In this document: positions 38,077-46,249 of the stretch, in pieces
Position numbering within the stretch: the first letter of the stretch is position 1
How the letters are laid out: each line of letters begins with the position of its first letter
NCBI GenBank assembly: GCA_024743215.1
Contig: JANSWZ010000001.1
Coordinates: 434,001-498,000 of the forward strand
DNA length: 64,000 nt
Source of the DNA: Alphaproteobacteria bacterium
Lineage (GTDB): Bacteria > Pseudomonadota > Alphaproteobacteria > Rhizobiales > GCA-2746425
Direction of reading: 5' to 3'
Notes under the pieces: model-generated
Databases searched by the model: none
What the model saw: the letters and a program-made list of their open reading frames with translations, nothing else
What the model was told of the DNA's origin: nothing
Program-made: the position numbers and the translations under genes

Positions 38077-38805
38077 TCAGAATAGTTTGACAAGCAGGGG
38101 GACCAGCAAAGCCGTCAAGGCACCATTCAGTGCCATGGCGATGCCTGCAAAGGTTCCGGCCAACGGGTTTATCTGAAAAGCTCTGGCAGTTCCGATGCCG
38201 TGAGAGGCAATGCCAACTGCGAATCCTCTGGCTGCATAATCCTGAATTTTCAGCACATTCATCAATGGCGTTACCATGACGGCCCCGGTAATCCCGGTGG
38301 CTATGACAAGCACCGCTGTCAGTGTTGGAATTCCGCCCAATTGCTCTGAAATACCCATCGCAATTGGCGTCGTGACCGATTTTGGAGCCAATGAAAGCAA
38401 TATGTCGGAAGGCAGGTTCAATGCCCAGCCGATGGCAAGCGCACTCAGGATTGCTGTTACGGACCCACCAATGAGCGCAGCGAGCACCGGAAGAATCCGG
38501 GATGTAACCTTTGGCAAGTTCCTGAAAAGAGGCACAGCGAGCGCGACGGTGGCCGGACCCAACAGGAAGTGTATGAATTGAGCCCCTTCGAAGTAAGTCT
38601 GAAAGGTGGTTTCGCTAATTTTGAGGATGATGATCAGAACGCCAGCGGCAATAATCACCGGATTGGCGAGGGGATGACGGTTCAGTTTTTTGGATATGCT
38701 ATCTGCAAAAATGTAGGCTATGAGCGTTGTTGTGAGCCATAGCAAAGGCGTTTGCGATAGATAGACCCAGACCTCAAACAGGCTGCTGTTGTCGATCTCG
38801 TTCAT
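38077..38805 (-). CDS. lrgB: LrgB/YohK family membrane protein
   Basis: A 242-residue membrane protein with about seven helices and the LrgB signature (LPSDILLSLAPKSVTTPIAM near 130, then ASHGIGTARAF near 200). In Gram-positive bacteria LrgAB modulates murein hydrolase activity and pyruvate uptake; in plants a fused homologue exports glycolate. The role in proteobacteria is open. It starts 2 nt after the stop of lrgA, so the two form one operon. Confidence 0.92.
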   Translation of the reverse strand: MNEIDNSSLFEVWVYLSQTPLLWLTTTLIAYIFADSISKKLNRHPLANPVIIAAGVLIIILKISETTFQTYFEGAQFIHFLLGPATVALAVPLFRNLPKVTSRILPVLAALIGGSVTAILSALAIGWALNLPSDILLSLAPKSVTTPIAMGISEQLGGIPTLTAVLVIATGITGAVMVTPLMNVLKIQDYAARGFAVGIASHGIGTARAFQINPLAGTFAGIAMALNGALTALLVPLLVKLF

Positions 38806-38806
38806 A

Positions 38807-39193
38807 TCAGGACTCTTGTCGATCCGTGCTCAGCAAGCGGAAAATGCCGACTGAAACAAGCAGGGTCAGAAGTGTTGACCCTAAAATTGTCAGGGTCAGA
38901 GAGATTGTGTGATCTGCAATCAAAGGGAGATGCTGGATGATGCCGACGGCTGCCGGCACAAAAAGTAGCGACAGATTTCCCAATATTGCATCTGCAGCGC
39001 GATCAACAGCTGTACCATCCATCGCCTTGGTTTGTGGCGTTGCAGATGTGCTTTTCCGTTTACTCCAGACGAACAGAACCAGCAGGAGCAGGATCATCCC
39101 GATCAGTGGTCCGGGCAATTGTATAAAAGTGACACGAACCAAAAATTCACCAAACAATTGACAAATCAGGAACAAAGTAAGGGCATGAAGCAT
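38807..39193 (-). CDS. lrgA: LrgA/CidA family holin-like protein
   Basis: A 128-residue protein with four predicted membrane helices and the LrgA signature (LFGEFLVRVTFIQLPGPLIGMILLLL at the N terminus, LLFVPAAVGIIQHL near 85). It is the small partner of LrgB. The ATG at 39193 is preferred over a start 21 codons upstream because the family begins at this point and AAGG precedes it. Confidence 0.88.
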   Translation of the reverse strand: MLHALTLFLICQLFGEFLVRVTFIQLPGPLIGMILLLLVLFVWSKRKSTSATPQTKAMDGTAVDRAADAILGNLSLLFVPAAVGIIQHLPLIADHTISLTLTILGSTLLTLLVSVGIFRLLSTDRQES

Positions 39194-39298
39194 TGTATAA
39201 CCTTGGCAACGGTTGTTTTTATGTTCATATTTCACAACCAGTGCAAATTCTGGCAAGGGTTACGACATGTGATGTGTCGAACAAGGAAGGAAATTTTC

Positions 39299-39577
39299 AT
39301 GACCATACGCAGAAGAAAACACTCTGTCGCCCGTCATTTCGGCATGGCGATGATGATCGGCAGCACGCTGGCTTTGGCAGCCTGTGGCTCGACACCCGGT
39401 GAACGTGCCTTGACTGGCGGCGGCGCAGGCGCTGCAGCTGGCGCTGGCCTGGCGGCAGCAACCGGCGGTTCGATTGCGGGTGGTGCGGCAATTGGTGCTG
39501 CTGCCGGTGCCGTAACCGGCGCTGTTACGAACGAGTGTCAGTTCAATCTGTTCCAACGTCGTCCAGCTTACTGCTGA
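39299..39577 (+). CDS. Glycine-zipper lipoprotein
   Basis: A 92-residue protein. The signal peptide ends in a lipobox (LALAAC, Cys near residue 29). Then comes a glycine/alanine-rich glycine-zipper segment (GGGAGAAAGAGLAAATGG and GGAAIGAAAGAVTGAVT) that can insert in or pack on a membrane, and a short C terminus with two cysteines (NECQF, PAYC). Similar small lipoproteins occur widely in alphaproteobacteria. GGAAGG precedes the ATG at 39299. It is divergent from lrgA and convergent with the betaine permease gene. The function is unknown. Confidence 0.82.
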   Translation: MTIRRRKHSVARHFGMAMMIGSTLALAACGSTPGERALTGGGAGAAAGAGLAAATGGSIAGGAAIGAAAGAVTGAVTNECQFNLFQRRPAYC

Positions 39578-39592
39578 GATTGATTTCTATCT

Positions 39593-39624
39593 CAAACCAG
39601 GCCGCTATGATGTGGCTTGGTTTG
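39593..39624. terminator. Bidirectional terminator-like hairpin
   Basis: CAAACCAGGCC (39593-39603) pairs with GGCTTGGTTTG (39614-39624), with one G-U pair and a 10-nt loop, between the convergent glycine-zipper and proW genes. It probably ends both transcripts. Confidence 0.6.
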
Positions 39625-39692
39625 CGAGGGCCGCAGCGTCAAGCTGACGGTCCTTCTGCTGTGTTTGATTGCGCAGATCGCCAGCGAGTTTG

Positions 39693-41234
39693 CTAATCGC
39701 GTTTCCCCTGGACAATTTGATTGAGGATCATGGCGCAGAACAAAATGGCGAAGCCCGCCAGAATGCCTTGGCCAACTGAGGAATATTGCAACGCCTCCAG
39801 AACATCCTCGCCAAGTCCTTTTGCACCAATCAACGACGCCACAACGACCATGGCCAGACTCAGCATGATTGTCTGATTTACGCCCGCCAGTATTGATGGC
39901 GCAGCCAACGGCAAATCAACCTTTGTGAGCAGATACCACTTGGATGCACCATAAGCGATAGCCGCTTCACGGATGGTTTCCGGTACACCGCGCATGCCCA
40001 GAACGGTGAGCCGCACGACCGGTGTGCCACCAAAGATCATGGTTGTAATGACCGCGGCGGGCTTGCCGACGCTGAAAAAGGCGATGACGGGGATCATGAA
40101 GACGAATGAAGGCATTGTCTGCATGAAGTCCATGATTGGCCGAATGACCGAATAAACCCTTGGCCTCCGTGCGCAGAACAACCCAAGCGGTATCCCAAGG
40201 AGAATTGAGATACACGCAGCTGTTCCAAGCAGCGCCAGCGTGGTCATTGCTTTTTCCCAAAATCCGAAAAATCCCATATAGGCCAGGAAACAGGCGGCAG
40301 CAAAAGCTGCACCTTTGCCTGCGGTGAGAAAGGTGAGCAATATGATGAAGCTGGCAATTACAGGCCATGGCGTGGACACAAATATGACTTCCAGCCCATC
40401 AAGCACCACTCGAATACCATAGCTGATGAAATCAAAGACGCCTTGTCCTGCTGAGCGGATAAACTCGAACAATGCTTCAACCCAACCAATGGCAGTCAGG
40501 CGAATTGAACCGTCAGTGGGGAATTCCGCAAGGCCTTGCACAGCGCCGGGAAAGGTGAAGTGCATGATGCTGACGGCGAATATGATAAGTACAAAAACGA
40601 CACTTATGCATGTTCGTTGCAATGTCAGGCCGGAGTTTATTGACCGGTCAGAAAGCCACTCTGAAAAGCGGCTTTCAAGCGCCGAGTTGGCTATCACGCC
40701 TTCAGCCAGTTTTATGATCAGAAGCGCGGCGAAGCCAAACAGTGCAATCCAAACAGCACCTTCTTGCGCGGCGATTGCCTCTGCGTTGAAATCATCCACA
40801 GCTTGTTCAAGAGATGCAATGGCCCGCTTGAACACATCTACATTGTCTGCATTTTTGCTGATCGCGGCTTCAAGCTGCTCGCGTCGGAACGACAAGGTTC
40901 CCTCGATCTGAGAAATGCGTTCACGAACACCTGCACCAAGATCGCCAAAAAGCCCGCGCGCAATTTGTATGAGCGCAAATGTCTCCAGAATGACAAAGGG
41001 AAGACCCCACTTCCAGATACTGCGCATTCCATACCAAATGGGACCGAGCAGCGCTGCCATTAGATTGAAGGTCCATGTGAACTGCGATGTTGAGCCAATA
41101 TTGGCGAATTGTCGCTGATAATAGCCCGGATTTGTTTCGACAAACTCCGCTGTCAATTCAGCGCGGCTTTCAGCGCGTGTATCGGCCAAATCGCTCATGC
41201 TTTCCGTATTCAGAACTGTATCTGTCTGGCTCAT
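39693..41234 (-). CDS. proW: Glycine betaine/proline ABC transporter permease with long N-terminal extension
   Basis: A 513-residue membrane protein. The C-terminal half (about 300-505) is a normal ProW permease, with the ATPase-docking loop AIAYGASKWYLLTKVDLPLAAPSIL. The N-terminal roughly 230 residues are extra relative to ordinary ProW (about 280-350 residues): a membrane segment (about 50-95), a coiled-coil-like stretch (ISQIEGTLSFRREQLEAAIS, to about 150), then more helices. Its stop is near a shared hairpin, and its start overlaps the proV stop by 4 nt. It works with ProV and ProX to import betaine or proline betaine. Confidence 0.88.
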   Translation of the reverse strand: MSQTDTVLNTESMSDLADTRAESRAELTAEFVETNPGYYQRQFANIGSTSQFTWTFNLMAALLGPIWYGMRSIWKWGLPFVILETFALIQIARGLFGDLGAGVRERISQIEGTLSFRREQLEAAISKNADNVDVFKRAIASLEQAVDDFNAEAIAAQEGAVWIALFGFAALLIIKLAEGVIANSALESRFSEWLSDRSINSGLTLQRTCISVVFVLIIFAVSIMHFTFPGAVQGLAEFPTDGSIRLTAIGWVEALFEFIRSAGQGVFDFISYGIRVVLDGLEVIFVSTPWPVIASFIILLTFLTAGKGAAFAAACFLAYMGFFGFWEKAMTTLALLGTAACISILLGIPLGLFCARRPRVYSVIRPIMDFMQTMPSFVFMIPVIAFFSVGKPAAVITTMIFGGTPVVRLTVLGMRGVPETIREAAIAYGASKWYLLTKVDLPLAAPSILAGVNQTIMLSLAMVVVASLIGAKGLGEDVLEALQYSSVGQGILAGFAILFCAMILNQIVQGKRD

Positions 41235-42304
41235 GACGTTTCTGTTCCTTCGATGACAGTTCGCAAAAGATCCGCTCTTGTGATCACACCAACACGCTGA
41301 CCTGTTGCATCAGCAACAGCAATAGGCGCCTCGTGTTCGATGGCATGTTCGATAAGGCTGGACAGATCCGTATCTTCATTGACGGTGTTGCTGAAATCGG
41401 AAAGCCCGCCATGCTTTTCTTCAAACTGTGAAATTGATGTCATCACCGCATGAGCCCGCACCACCTTCAACCGTGAAATGCCGGCAACAAAGTCGGCGAC
41501 ATAGTCGTCAGCGGGCTTCATTACGATATCTTCTGGCGTGCCGATTTGCACCACCCGCCCGTCACGCATGATGGCGATGCGATCGCCAATTCGTACAGCT
41601 TCATCCAGATCATGTGTGATGAACACCGTTGTCTTGTTCATCTGCGAGGCCAGCTTCATGAACTCGTTTTGCAGTTGTCTGCGTATCAATGGGTCCAATG
41701 CGCTGAACGGCTCGTCCATAAGCAAAATTTCAGGATCAGCCGCCAGCGCTCGCGCCAGGCCGACACGCTGCTGCATGCCTCCGGAAAGCTCATGGGCATA
41801 TTTATGACCCCATCCGGTCAGCTCCACCATGTCGATTGTGCGTTCCGCGGTCTCAATGCGCTCATTCTTGCTGACGCCGCGAATTTCAAGCGGCATGGCC
41901 ACATTATCAACAACAGAGCGGTGAGGCATGAGGGCAAAGTTTTGAAACACCATCGCGATATGTTCGTTGCGGTATCGGCGCAGCACGTCGGACGGCATCG
42001 CCATAATGTCTTCGCCGTTTACGATAATTTTTCCGGCTGTGGGTTCCAGCAGCCGATTGATGTGGCGCACCAGTGTTGATTTTCCGCTGCCCGAAAGGCC
42101 CATTATGCAAAATATCTCGCCGGGCCGGATTTTCATGGAGGCATCTGCGACCCCAACAACACATCCATATTTTTCAAGGACGGCCTTTTTGCCCAATCCG
42201 GTTGATTTGATGTCAGCCAATGCTTCGGATGCATTGCCGCCAAATATCTTCCACACGTCAGAGATCTCTACCGCATACTCACGTTCTGGATTTGAATCAG
42301 CCAT
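41231..42304 (-). CDS. proV: Glycine betaine/proline ABC transporter ATP-binding protein with CBS region
   Basis: A 357-residue ATPase with Walker A MGLSGSGKSTL (near 68), signature LSGGMQQRVGLAR, Walker B ILLMDEPFSALD, and a C-terminal CBS-type region (about 285-355) as in OpuAA/ProV, where it senses ionic strength. The N-terminal EISDVWKIFGGNASEALADI is typical of ProV. A hairpin separates it from the upstream proX gene, and it overlaps proW by 4 nt. Confidence 0.92.
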   Translation of the reverse strand: MADSNPEREYAVEISDVWKIFGGNASEALADIKSTGLGKKAVLEKYGCVVGVADASMKIRPGEIFCIMGLSGSGKSTLVRHINRLLEPTAGKIIVNGEDIMAMPSDVLRRYRNEHIAMVFQNFALMPHRSVVDNVAMPLEIRGVSKNERIETAERTIDMVELTGWGHKYAHELSGGMQQRVGLARALAADPEILLMDEPFSALDPLIRRQLQNEFMKLASQMNKTTVFITHDLDEAVRIGDRIAIMRDGRVVQIGTPEDIVMKPADDYVADFVAGISRLKVVRAHAVMTSISQFEEKHGGLSDFSNTVNEDTDLSSLIEHAIEHEAPIAVADATGQRVGVITRADLLRTVIEGTETS

Positions 42305-42325
42305 TCGGGTTCTCCAAGGTGATCA

Positions 42326-42356
42326 GTGTGGTGCCCCGAAAGGTTGGGCACCACAC
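42326..42356. terminator. Hairpin between proX and proV
   Basis: GTGTGGTGCCC (42326-42336) and GGGCACCACAC (42346-42356) form a perfect 11-bp stem with a 9-nt loop. Reading in the gene direction (minus) it follows proX and precedes proV. It may be an attenuator or mRNA-stabilising element giving more binding protein than ATPase. Confidence 0.6.
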
Positions 42357-42373
42357 TTTTCGGTTCAGTCCAA

Positions 42374-43333
42374 TCAGAGGCCGAGCCATCCATCAACGCG
42401 GTCTGAGTTTTCAGCAACCCACTCTTTTGCAACCTGATCAGCCGGTTTTCCACCTTCGATCTGGAAGGCAAAATTTGAAACATCTTCGCCCGTAAGCTGC
42501 ATGTTTTTCAAGAATTCAGTAATTGCGGGGGAGCGCTCGCCAAGTGACTTGGAGTAGGCGACCTGAACATTTTTCAGAGCGTCTTCTGTCATGACCTTGG
42601 AGTTTTCATACCAGTTGGGATCCTGATCAGGCTGAAGGGCCTTATATTTTGCAGGATCGAACTCAGGCTCTTCCAGGCGCACGATATCATGCTGGAACCA
42701 GATGGCGTGCGGCGAGTAGCAGTAGAATGCGTAGCCGATTTCCTTCTTGATGGAGTCCCCGACGGTTGCCGTCATAACGGATTGATCTGCCCGGATCGGC
42801 TCCATGAATGGCAGCAAGCCATAGTCACGGACTTTCACCTGATTGACGTTCGCTGATGCCCAGCCAGGTGCTCCAACCCAGATTTCGCCTTTGCCATTGC
42901 CATCGCCATCCATTAGCGCTGCAATTTCCGGACGGGCCAGATCGAAGATCGAAGTGACGCCATTGGCTTCTGAAAACTGCTTCGTTACACAAAAGCTCTG
43001 CTTGCCTTCGTATGGCTTGTCAGAAAGAGCCACATTGCCTGTGCCATCTACGTATTTTTTTGTAAAACTCTGCTGGTTTGGTAGCCACACATCAGGATGG
43101 ACATCAATGTCGCCCTTGCCGGCATCCATGGCCGCAAAAATCGCTGCATTGTCACCTGGAACCAATTCCGCTGTGCCGCCAATACGCGACACAACCACTT
43201 CCTGAATAAGATGCGCAATGGCTTGTGCACCGGTCCACGCCGGAGCACCAATTTTGACTTCTTCTGCTCTAAGTGCTGACGTTGAAACGCCTAGCGCTAG
43301 CGCGAATAGTGCTGTCGTTGTGATCTTTTTCAT
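42374..43333 (-). CDS. proX: Glycine betaine/proline ABC transporter substrate-binding protein
   Basis: A 319-residue periplasmic protein with a signal peptide (about 1-23, cut near LRA-EEV) and an OpuAC-type binding domain (VKIGAPAWTGAQAIAHLIQEVV, then MDAGKGDIDVHPDVWLPNQ). The aromatic residues expected to cage the trimethylammonium group are plausible but were not assigned one by one. AGGAG precedes the ATG at 43333. It heads proXVW on the minus strand. With the sarcosine oxidase operon it suggests betaine as carbon, nitrogen and osmolyte source. Confidence 0.92.
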   Translation of the reverse strand: MKKITTTALFALALGVSTSALRAEEVKIGAPAWTGAQAIAHLIQEVVVSRIGGTAELVPGDNAAIFAAMDAGKGDIDVHPDVWLPNQQSFTKKYVDGTGNVALSDKPYEGKQSFCVTKQFSEANGVTSIFDLARPEIAALMDGDGNGKGEIWVGAPGWASANVNQVKVRDYGLLPFMEPIRADQSVMTATVGDSIKKEIGYAFYCYSPHAIWFQHDIVRLEEPEFDPAKYKALQPDQDPNWYENSKVMTEDALKNVQVAYSKSLGERSPAITEFLKNMQLTGEDVSNFAFQIEGGKPADQVAKEWVAENSDRVDGWLGL

Positions 43334-43382
43334 TTCACTTCTCCTTGTGTGCTCACACCAAAATGATGTGATCAATTCCAAT

Positions 43383-44177
43383 TCATGCTTTTTCTTTCAG
43401 TCGGATGGTCTGCTGAGCGGTTTTTGCACTGAGAAAATCAGCGAGTACCGCATTGAATATGTCGGGCTTTTCAAGATGAGCATTATGCGCGCATCCGGGT
43501 AAAACCGATAATTGGCTGTTCTCAATCGATCTCCAGAGTGCTTCCGGCTGTGACCAATCGTAAGACTGATCCCTGTCACCCCAAATGATCAAAGTGTCAC
43601 AGGCAATGTCGCTGAGAGTGCTGCGGCCATCCCAACCTTCCCACGCCTGCAGACTGTTGAGTGCCGTGTCCATGGAGACACGTCGGATGAGATCCTTGCA
43701 CAGTTCAAACCGTGGATGCCGTTCTCCATCGACAAACCACGTTGCCGCAATCTGACACCCGGTTTTTTCCACACCATCTGTCAGCATTCGAATGCGTGAT
43801 TGCTCGATTGTCTCAAATCTGCCCGGGAGAATGCCGACAGGGCCGGTGCCATAACAGATGAGTTTGGTGATGCGTGACGGGGCCAATGCCACCATCTGCT
43901 GAACGACCATTCCCCCCATGGAGTGACCAAGCAGCGCAAATTGCTCAACTCCCAATGTGGTCAAAAGACGAAGGACGTCTGATGCTATGTCGTTTATGGA
44001 TTTGTGTGCCTGAATGGTGTTGCTGTCGCCAAACCCAGGCAGGTCGATGGCAATCACTTCATACTGAGACTGGAAGTATTCTATTTGATCCAACCACATA
44101 TCCGAGCCGCCAAGGTACCCGTGTATCAATACGAGTTTAGCACCTTTGCCTTCTTGCTTGTAGCCTAGTGCGGTCAC
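43383..44177 (-). CDS. Alpha/beta hydrolase
   Basis: A 264-residue alpha/beta-hydrolase. It has the oxyanion region LVLIHGYLGGSDMW (near 17), the nucleophile elbow GHSMGG with the catalytic Ser near 95, the acid in IIWGDRDQSYDW, and the histidine in CAHNAHLEKPD. The substrate is unknown. GTG at 44177 overlaps the stop of the 49-codon cysteate lyase remnant (GTGA), so it was once translated with that gene; proX follows 49 nt downstream on the same strand. Confidence 0.87.
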   Translation of the reverse strand: MTALGYKQEGKGAKLVLIHGYLGGSDMWLDQIEYFQSQYEVIAIDLPGFGDSNTIQAHKSINDIASDVLRLLTTLGVEQFALLGHSMGGMVVQQMVALAPSRITKLICYGTGPVGILPGRFETIEQSRIRMLTDGVEKTGCQIAATWFVDGERHPRFELCKDLIRRVSMDTALNSLQAWEGWDGRSTLSDIACDTLIIWGDRDQSYDWSQPEALWRSIENSQLSVLPGCAHNAHLEKPDIFNAVLADFLSAKTAQQTIRLKEKA

Positions 44178-44323
44178 TCTACGCTGCCTGGTCGTTTGGA
44201 AAACAGGTGTTGATACGCAAACAGGGGCACCGAGCCAGTCAAGGCTTTCGTCAAGTTCTCATGTTTTTCCAGCGGCGTTGGAAAGTGGCCAAATCTGAGA
44301 CTTGGATATCGCGCTAGAAACAT
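44174..44323 (-). pseudogene. Internally deleted D-cysteine desulfhydrase / L-cysteate sulfo-lyase (cuyA-like) remnant
   Basis: A 49-codon open frame with a strong ribosome site (AGGAGAG nine bases before the ATG). Residues 1-28 (MFLARYPSLRFGHFPTPLEK, then HENLTKAL) match the N terminus of D-cysteine desulfhydrase/CuyA-type PLP enzymes. Residues 29-41 (TGSVPLFAYQHLF) match the very C terminus of the same family, which ends in HTGG..-LFAY. About 280-300 central codons, including the PLP lysine, are therefore missing, apparently by an in-frame deletion. The product cannot be an active enzyme. It is divergent from a LysR gene and overlaps the hydrolase gene by 4 nt. The family match is from memory, not a search. 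Confidence 0.65.
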
Positions 44324-44398
44324 TTCGGAACTCTCCTGAATGACTAGACTCAAAGCGTAATGTTCAAAAATCAGGTTGCCCAACGCAAACATTGCATT

Positions 44399-44423
44399 AA
44401 ACTATTCCGTTTACGCATAGTTT
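44399..44423. promoter_or_regulatory. LysR box (T-N11-A) upstream of lysR and the cuyA-like remnant
   Basis: AAACTAT (44399-44405) and ATAGTTT (44417-44423) are perfect 7-bp inverted arms with an 11-nt spacer, giving the classical T-N11-A LysR motif. The site lies 12 nt before the LysR start and 76 nt from the divergent remnant start. Confidence 0.65.
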
Positions 44424-44435
44424 TGAGGGCGGAAA

Positions 44436-45320
44436 ATGGATCTGAACTGGCTACGCGACTTTATTTGTCTCGGCAGAACGCTGAATTTCACCAAGGCGGC
44501 GCAAGAGCGCAACATTACGCAGTCAGCTTTCAGCCGGAGAATAAAGTCTTTGGAAAACTGGCTGGGTGTTCCGCTTATCGACCGGGCAACTTATCCGGTC
44601 AGGCTTTCAGAAGCGGGTGAGCAATTTCTGGTGGCAGCGAAGGAGAATGTGGCTCAACTGACTGAAATGCGACAATATATCCGGCAGCAGGAGAGCAGCC
44701 GTACATCCTTTCAACGCTTTGCCGTTTTGCACACGATCTCGGTCAATTACCTGGTTCACAGGATTGCCGAGTTTGAGAAAACAATGACGAACCTGCGTGC
44801 GCGGACAATTTCCGACAGTCTGGCATCGTGTTGCCAATTGCTGTCCGAAGGTGCGTGCGAGTTCCTGCTGGTTTACCGGCATAAGGATATTGAGCCACAA
44901 ATCGATGAGAAGCTTTTCGCGCGAAAGGACATTGCAAAGGAACGCTTGATCCCAGTTGCCGAACGGGATGCGGCTGCCAGGAACGGGTGGGCTTTGACTG
45001 CTTTTCATGACCAACCCGTGCCTTATCTGTCGTATGATCCAAGCACATTTTTGGGCACGGTCGTCGATCACACCATCAATTACACCAAGCTTCCACTCGA
45101 TATTCGTTACATTGATGGTTTGGTGGAAGCATTGAAACGCCGGGCATTGGCGGGCGGTGGCGTTGCTTGGCTGCCCGAGTTTTCAATCGAAAGCGAAATG
45201 CGTTCGGGCCAGCTTATTCAAATTGGCCCGCCCAAATTCGAGGCAGTTCTGACGCTTTCGCTCTATTGTTCACCATCAAAGCTCGATGAAACCGGGCTGG
45301 AAGTCTGGGAGCGCTTTTAG
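44436..45320 (+). CDS. LysR-family regulator, possibly CuyR
   Basis: A 294-residue LysR protein. The winged helix lies at about residues 1-62 (FTKAAQERNITQSAFSRRIKSLENWLG) and the effector domain at about 90-290. The N-terminal pattern (MDLNWLRDF, then NFTKAA..RNITQSAFSRRI) is of the subgroup that includes HypT and many regulators next to cuyA-type genes. It is divergent from the cuyA-like remnant with a T-N11-A operator between. The name CuyR is inferred from that context only. The target enzyme is deleted, yet the regulator is intact. Confidence 0.87.
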   Translation: MDLNWLRDFICLGRTLNFTKAAQERNITQSAFSRRIKSLENWLGVPLIDRATYPVRLSEAGEQFLVAAKENVAQLTEMRQYIRQQESSRTSFQRFAVLHTISVNYLVHRIAEFEKTMTNLRARTISDSLASCCQLLSEGACEFLLVYRHKDIEPQIDEKLFARKDIAKERLIPVAERDAAARNGWALTAFHDQPVPYLSYDPSTFLGTVVDHTINYTKLPLDIRYIDGLVEALKRRALAGGGVAWLPEFSIESEMRSGQLIQIGPPKFEAVLTLSLYCSPSKLDETGLEVWERF

Positions 45321-45777
45321 AGCGGGCATTCCCGCAATTGAATCAGAACGGTATTGAATCAGACCGGTGCAGCGCGCATTTTGCCGGATCTGTTTGCGAC
45401 CGAGGGACCCACTGGTGAGGGGCGTCTGGTATCCCTATGAAGTTCATCTAGACGCGTATCAAAAAGCGCTGCCATCGCAGCCGCATTTGTCTGGTCTGCA
45501 CCAGAACCCTTGTATCGGTTCGATAATTTTCTGGGGATCGGTGTTTCTCTCCATCTTTCCTTATCTATTGCTTATTTCTATAAGGCTATATCATTATGCC
45601 AATTGGTGTTGAGCGGTTTATCCACTCGACAGCGCTGGTGGGAATGAGGGGCGACCTTTGCGGGTTTCGCAAGGTGTCTTGTCGAGGAAATTATCAATGG
45701 CTATTTGCTCGCACTTTGCGTGATTAATGTTATATGGGACACATTGGTCCCTGCGGGGTAGTTTGAAATGAGGCGTT
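45321..45777. other. 457-nt intergenic region between lysR and accB
   Basis: No convincing gene. It contains a small terminator-like hairpin after lysR (GCGGG 45322-45326, CCCGC 45331-45335, loop CATT), a 16-bp tandem duplication with one mismatch (45337-45352 and 45353-45368), and an inverted repeat GGGAC-ACATTG-GTCCC (45736-45751) in the accB leader. The accB promoter should lie in the last 200 nt. An open frame of 81 codons at 45367 has no ribosome site or recognisable product. Confidence 0.5.
45337..45368. repeat. 16-bp tandem duplication
   Basis: Two adjacent copies, ATTGAATCAGAACGGT and ATTGAATCAGACCGGT, differ at one base. They lie just after the LysR terminator hairpin. Probably a local duplication; whether it serves as a binding site is unknown. 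Confidence 0.8.
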
Positions 45778-46242
45778 ATGTCTAAAGACAACAAAATCGA
45801 TCAGGAACTCGTGCGTCAGTTGGCAGTCATCCTGAATGAAACGGATTTGACTGAAATTGAGGTAGAGCAGGGCGATTTGCATATCAGGGTAGCCCGCAAC
45901 ATCACCATGTCAGTGGCAGCGCCTGCAGCTCAACCGGCCATGGCTGCGCCGGCAATGCAGGCAGCGCCAGTAGTTGCCGCAGAGGCCCCTCAAGTTTCAG
46001 AATCAACGGGCCATGTGGTGAAATCACCGATGGTTGGTACGGCCTATCTGGCTCCAGAGCCCGGGGCGGACGAATTTGTCAAGGTTGGCGATACTGTGAC
46101 TGCTGGCCAAACGATCCTGATCGTTGAGGCCATGAAACATATGAATCAGATTTCAGCGGACAGGGCTGGCAAGGTAACCGAAATTTTCGTCGAAAGCGGT
46201 CAACCTGTCGAATATGGCGAACCTCTCCTGACCCTCGAATAG
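45778..46242 (+). CDS. accB: Acetyl-CoA carboxylase biotin carboxyl carrier protein
   Basis: A 154-residue protein. An N-terminal segment (about 1-45) precedes an Ala/Pro-rich linker (about 45-75) and the biotinyl domain (about 80-154), with the biotinylated lysine K120 in [10 protein letters not shown]. It carries CO2 between biotin carboxylase and carboxyltransferase in fatty acid synthesis. accC follows after 7 nt on the same strand, the usual accBC operon. Confidence 0.96.
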   Translation: MSKDNKIDQELVRQLAVILNETDLTEIEVEQGDLHIRVARNITMSVAAPAAQPAMAAPAMQAAPVVAAEAPQVSESTGHVVKSPMVGTAYLAPEPGADEFVKVGDTVTAGQTILIVEAMKHMNQISADRAGKVTEIFVESGQPVEYGEPLLTLE

Positions 46243-46249
46243 GCAAGAC

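Noticed and set aside
39415-39530. GC-rich short repeats in the small lipoprotein as a possible CRISPR or minisatellite
   Set aside because: They encode the glycine zipper; there are no regular repeat-spacer units.
45367-45612. 81-codon open frame in the lysR-accB gap
   Set aside because: Non-ATG start, no ribosome site and no recognisable product, although its C-terminal half is hydrophobic.
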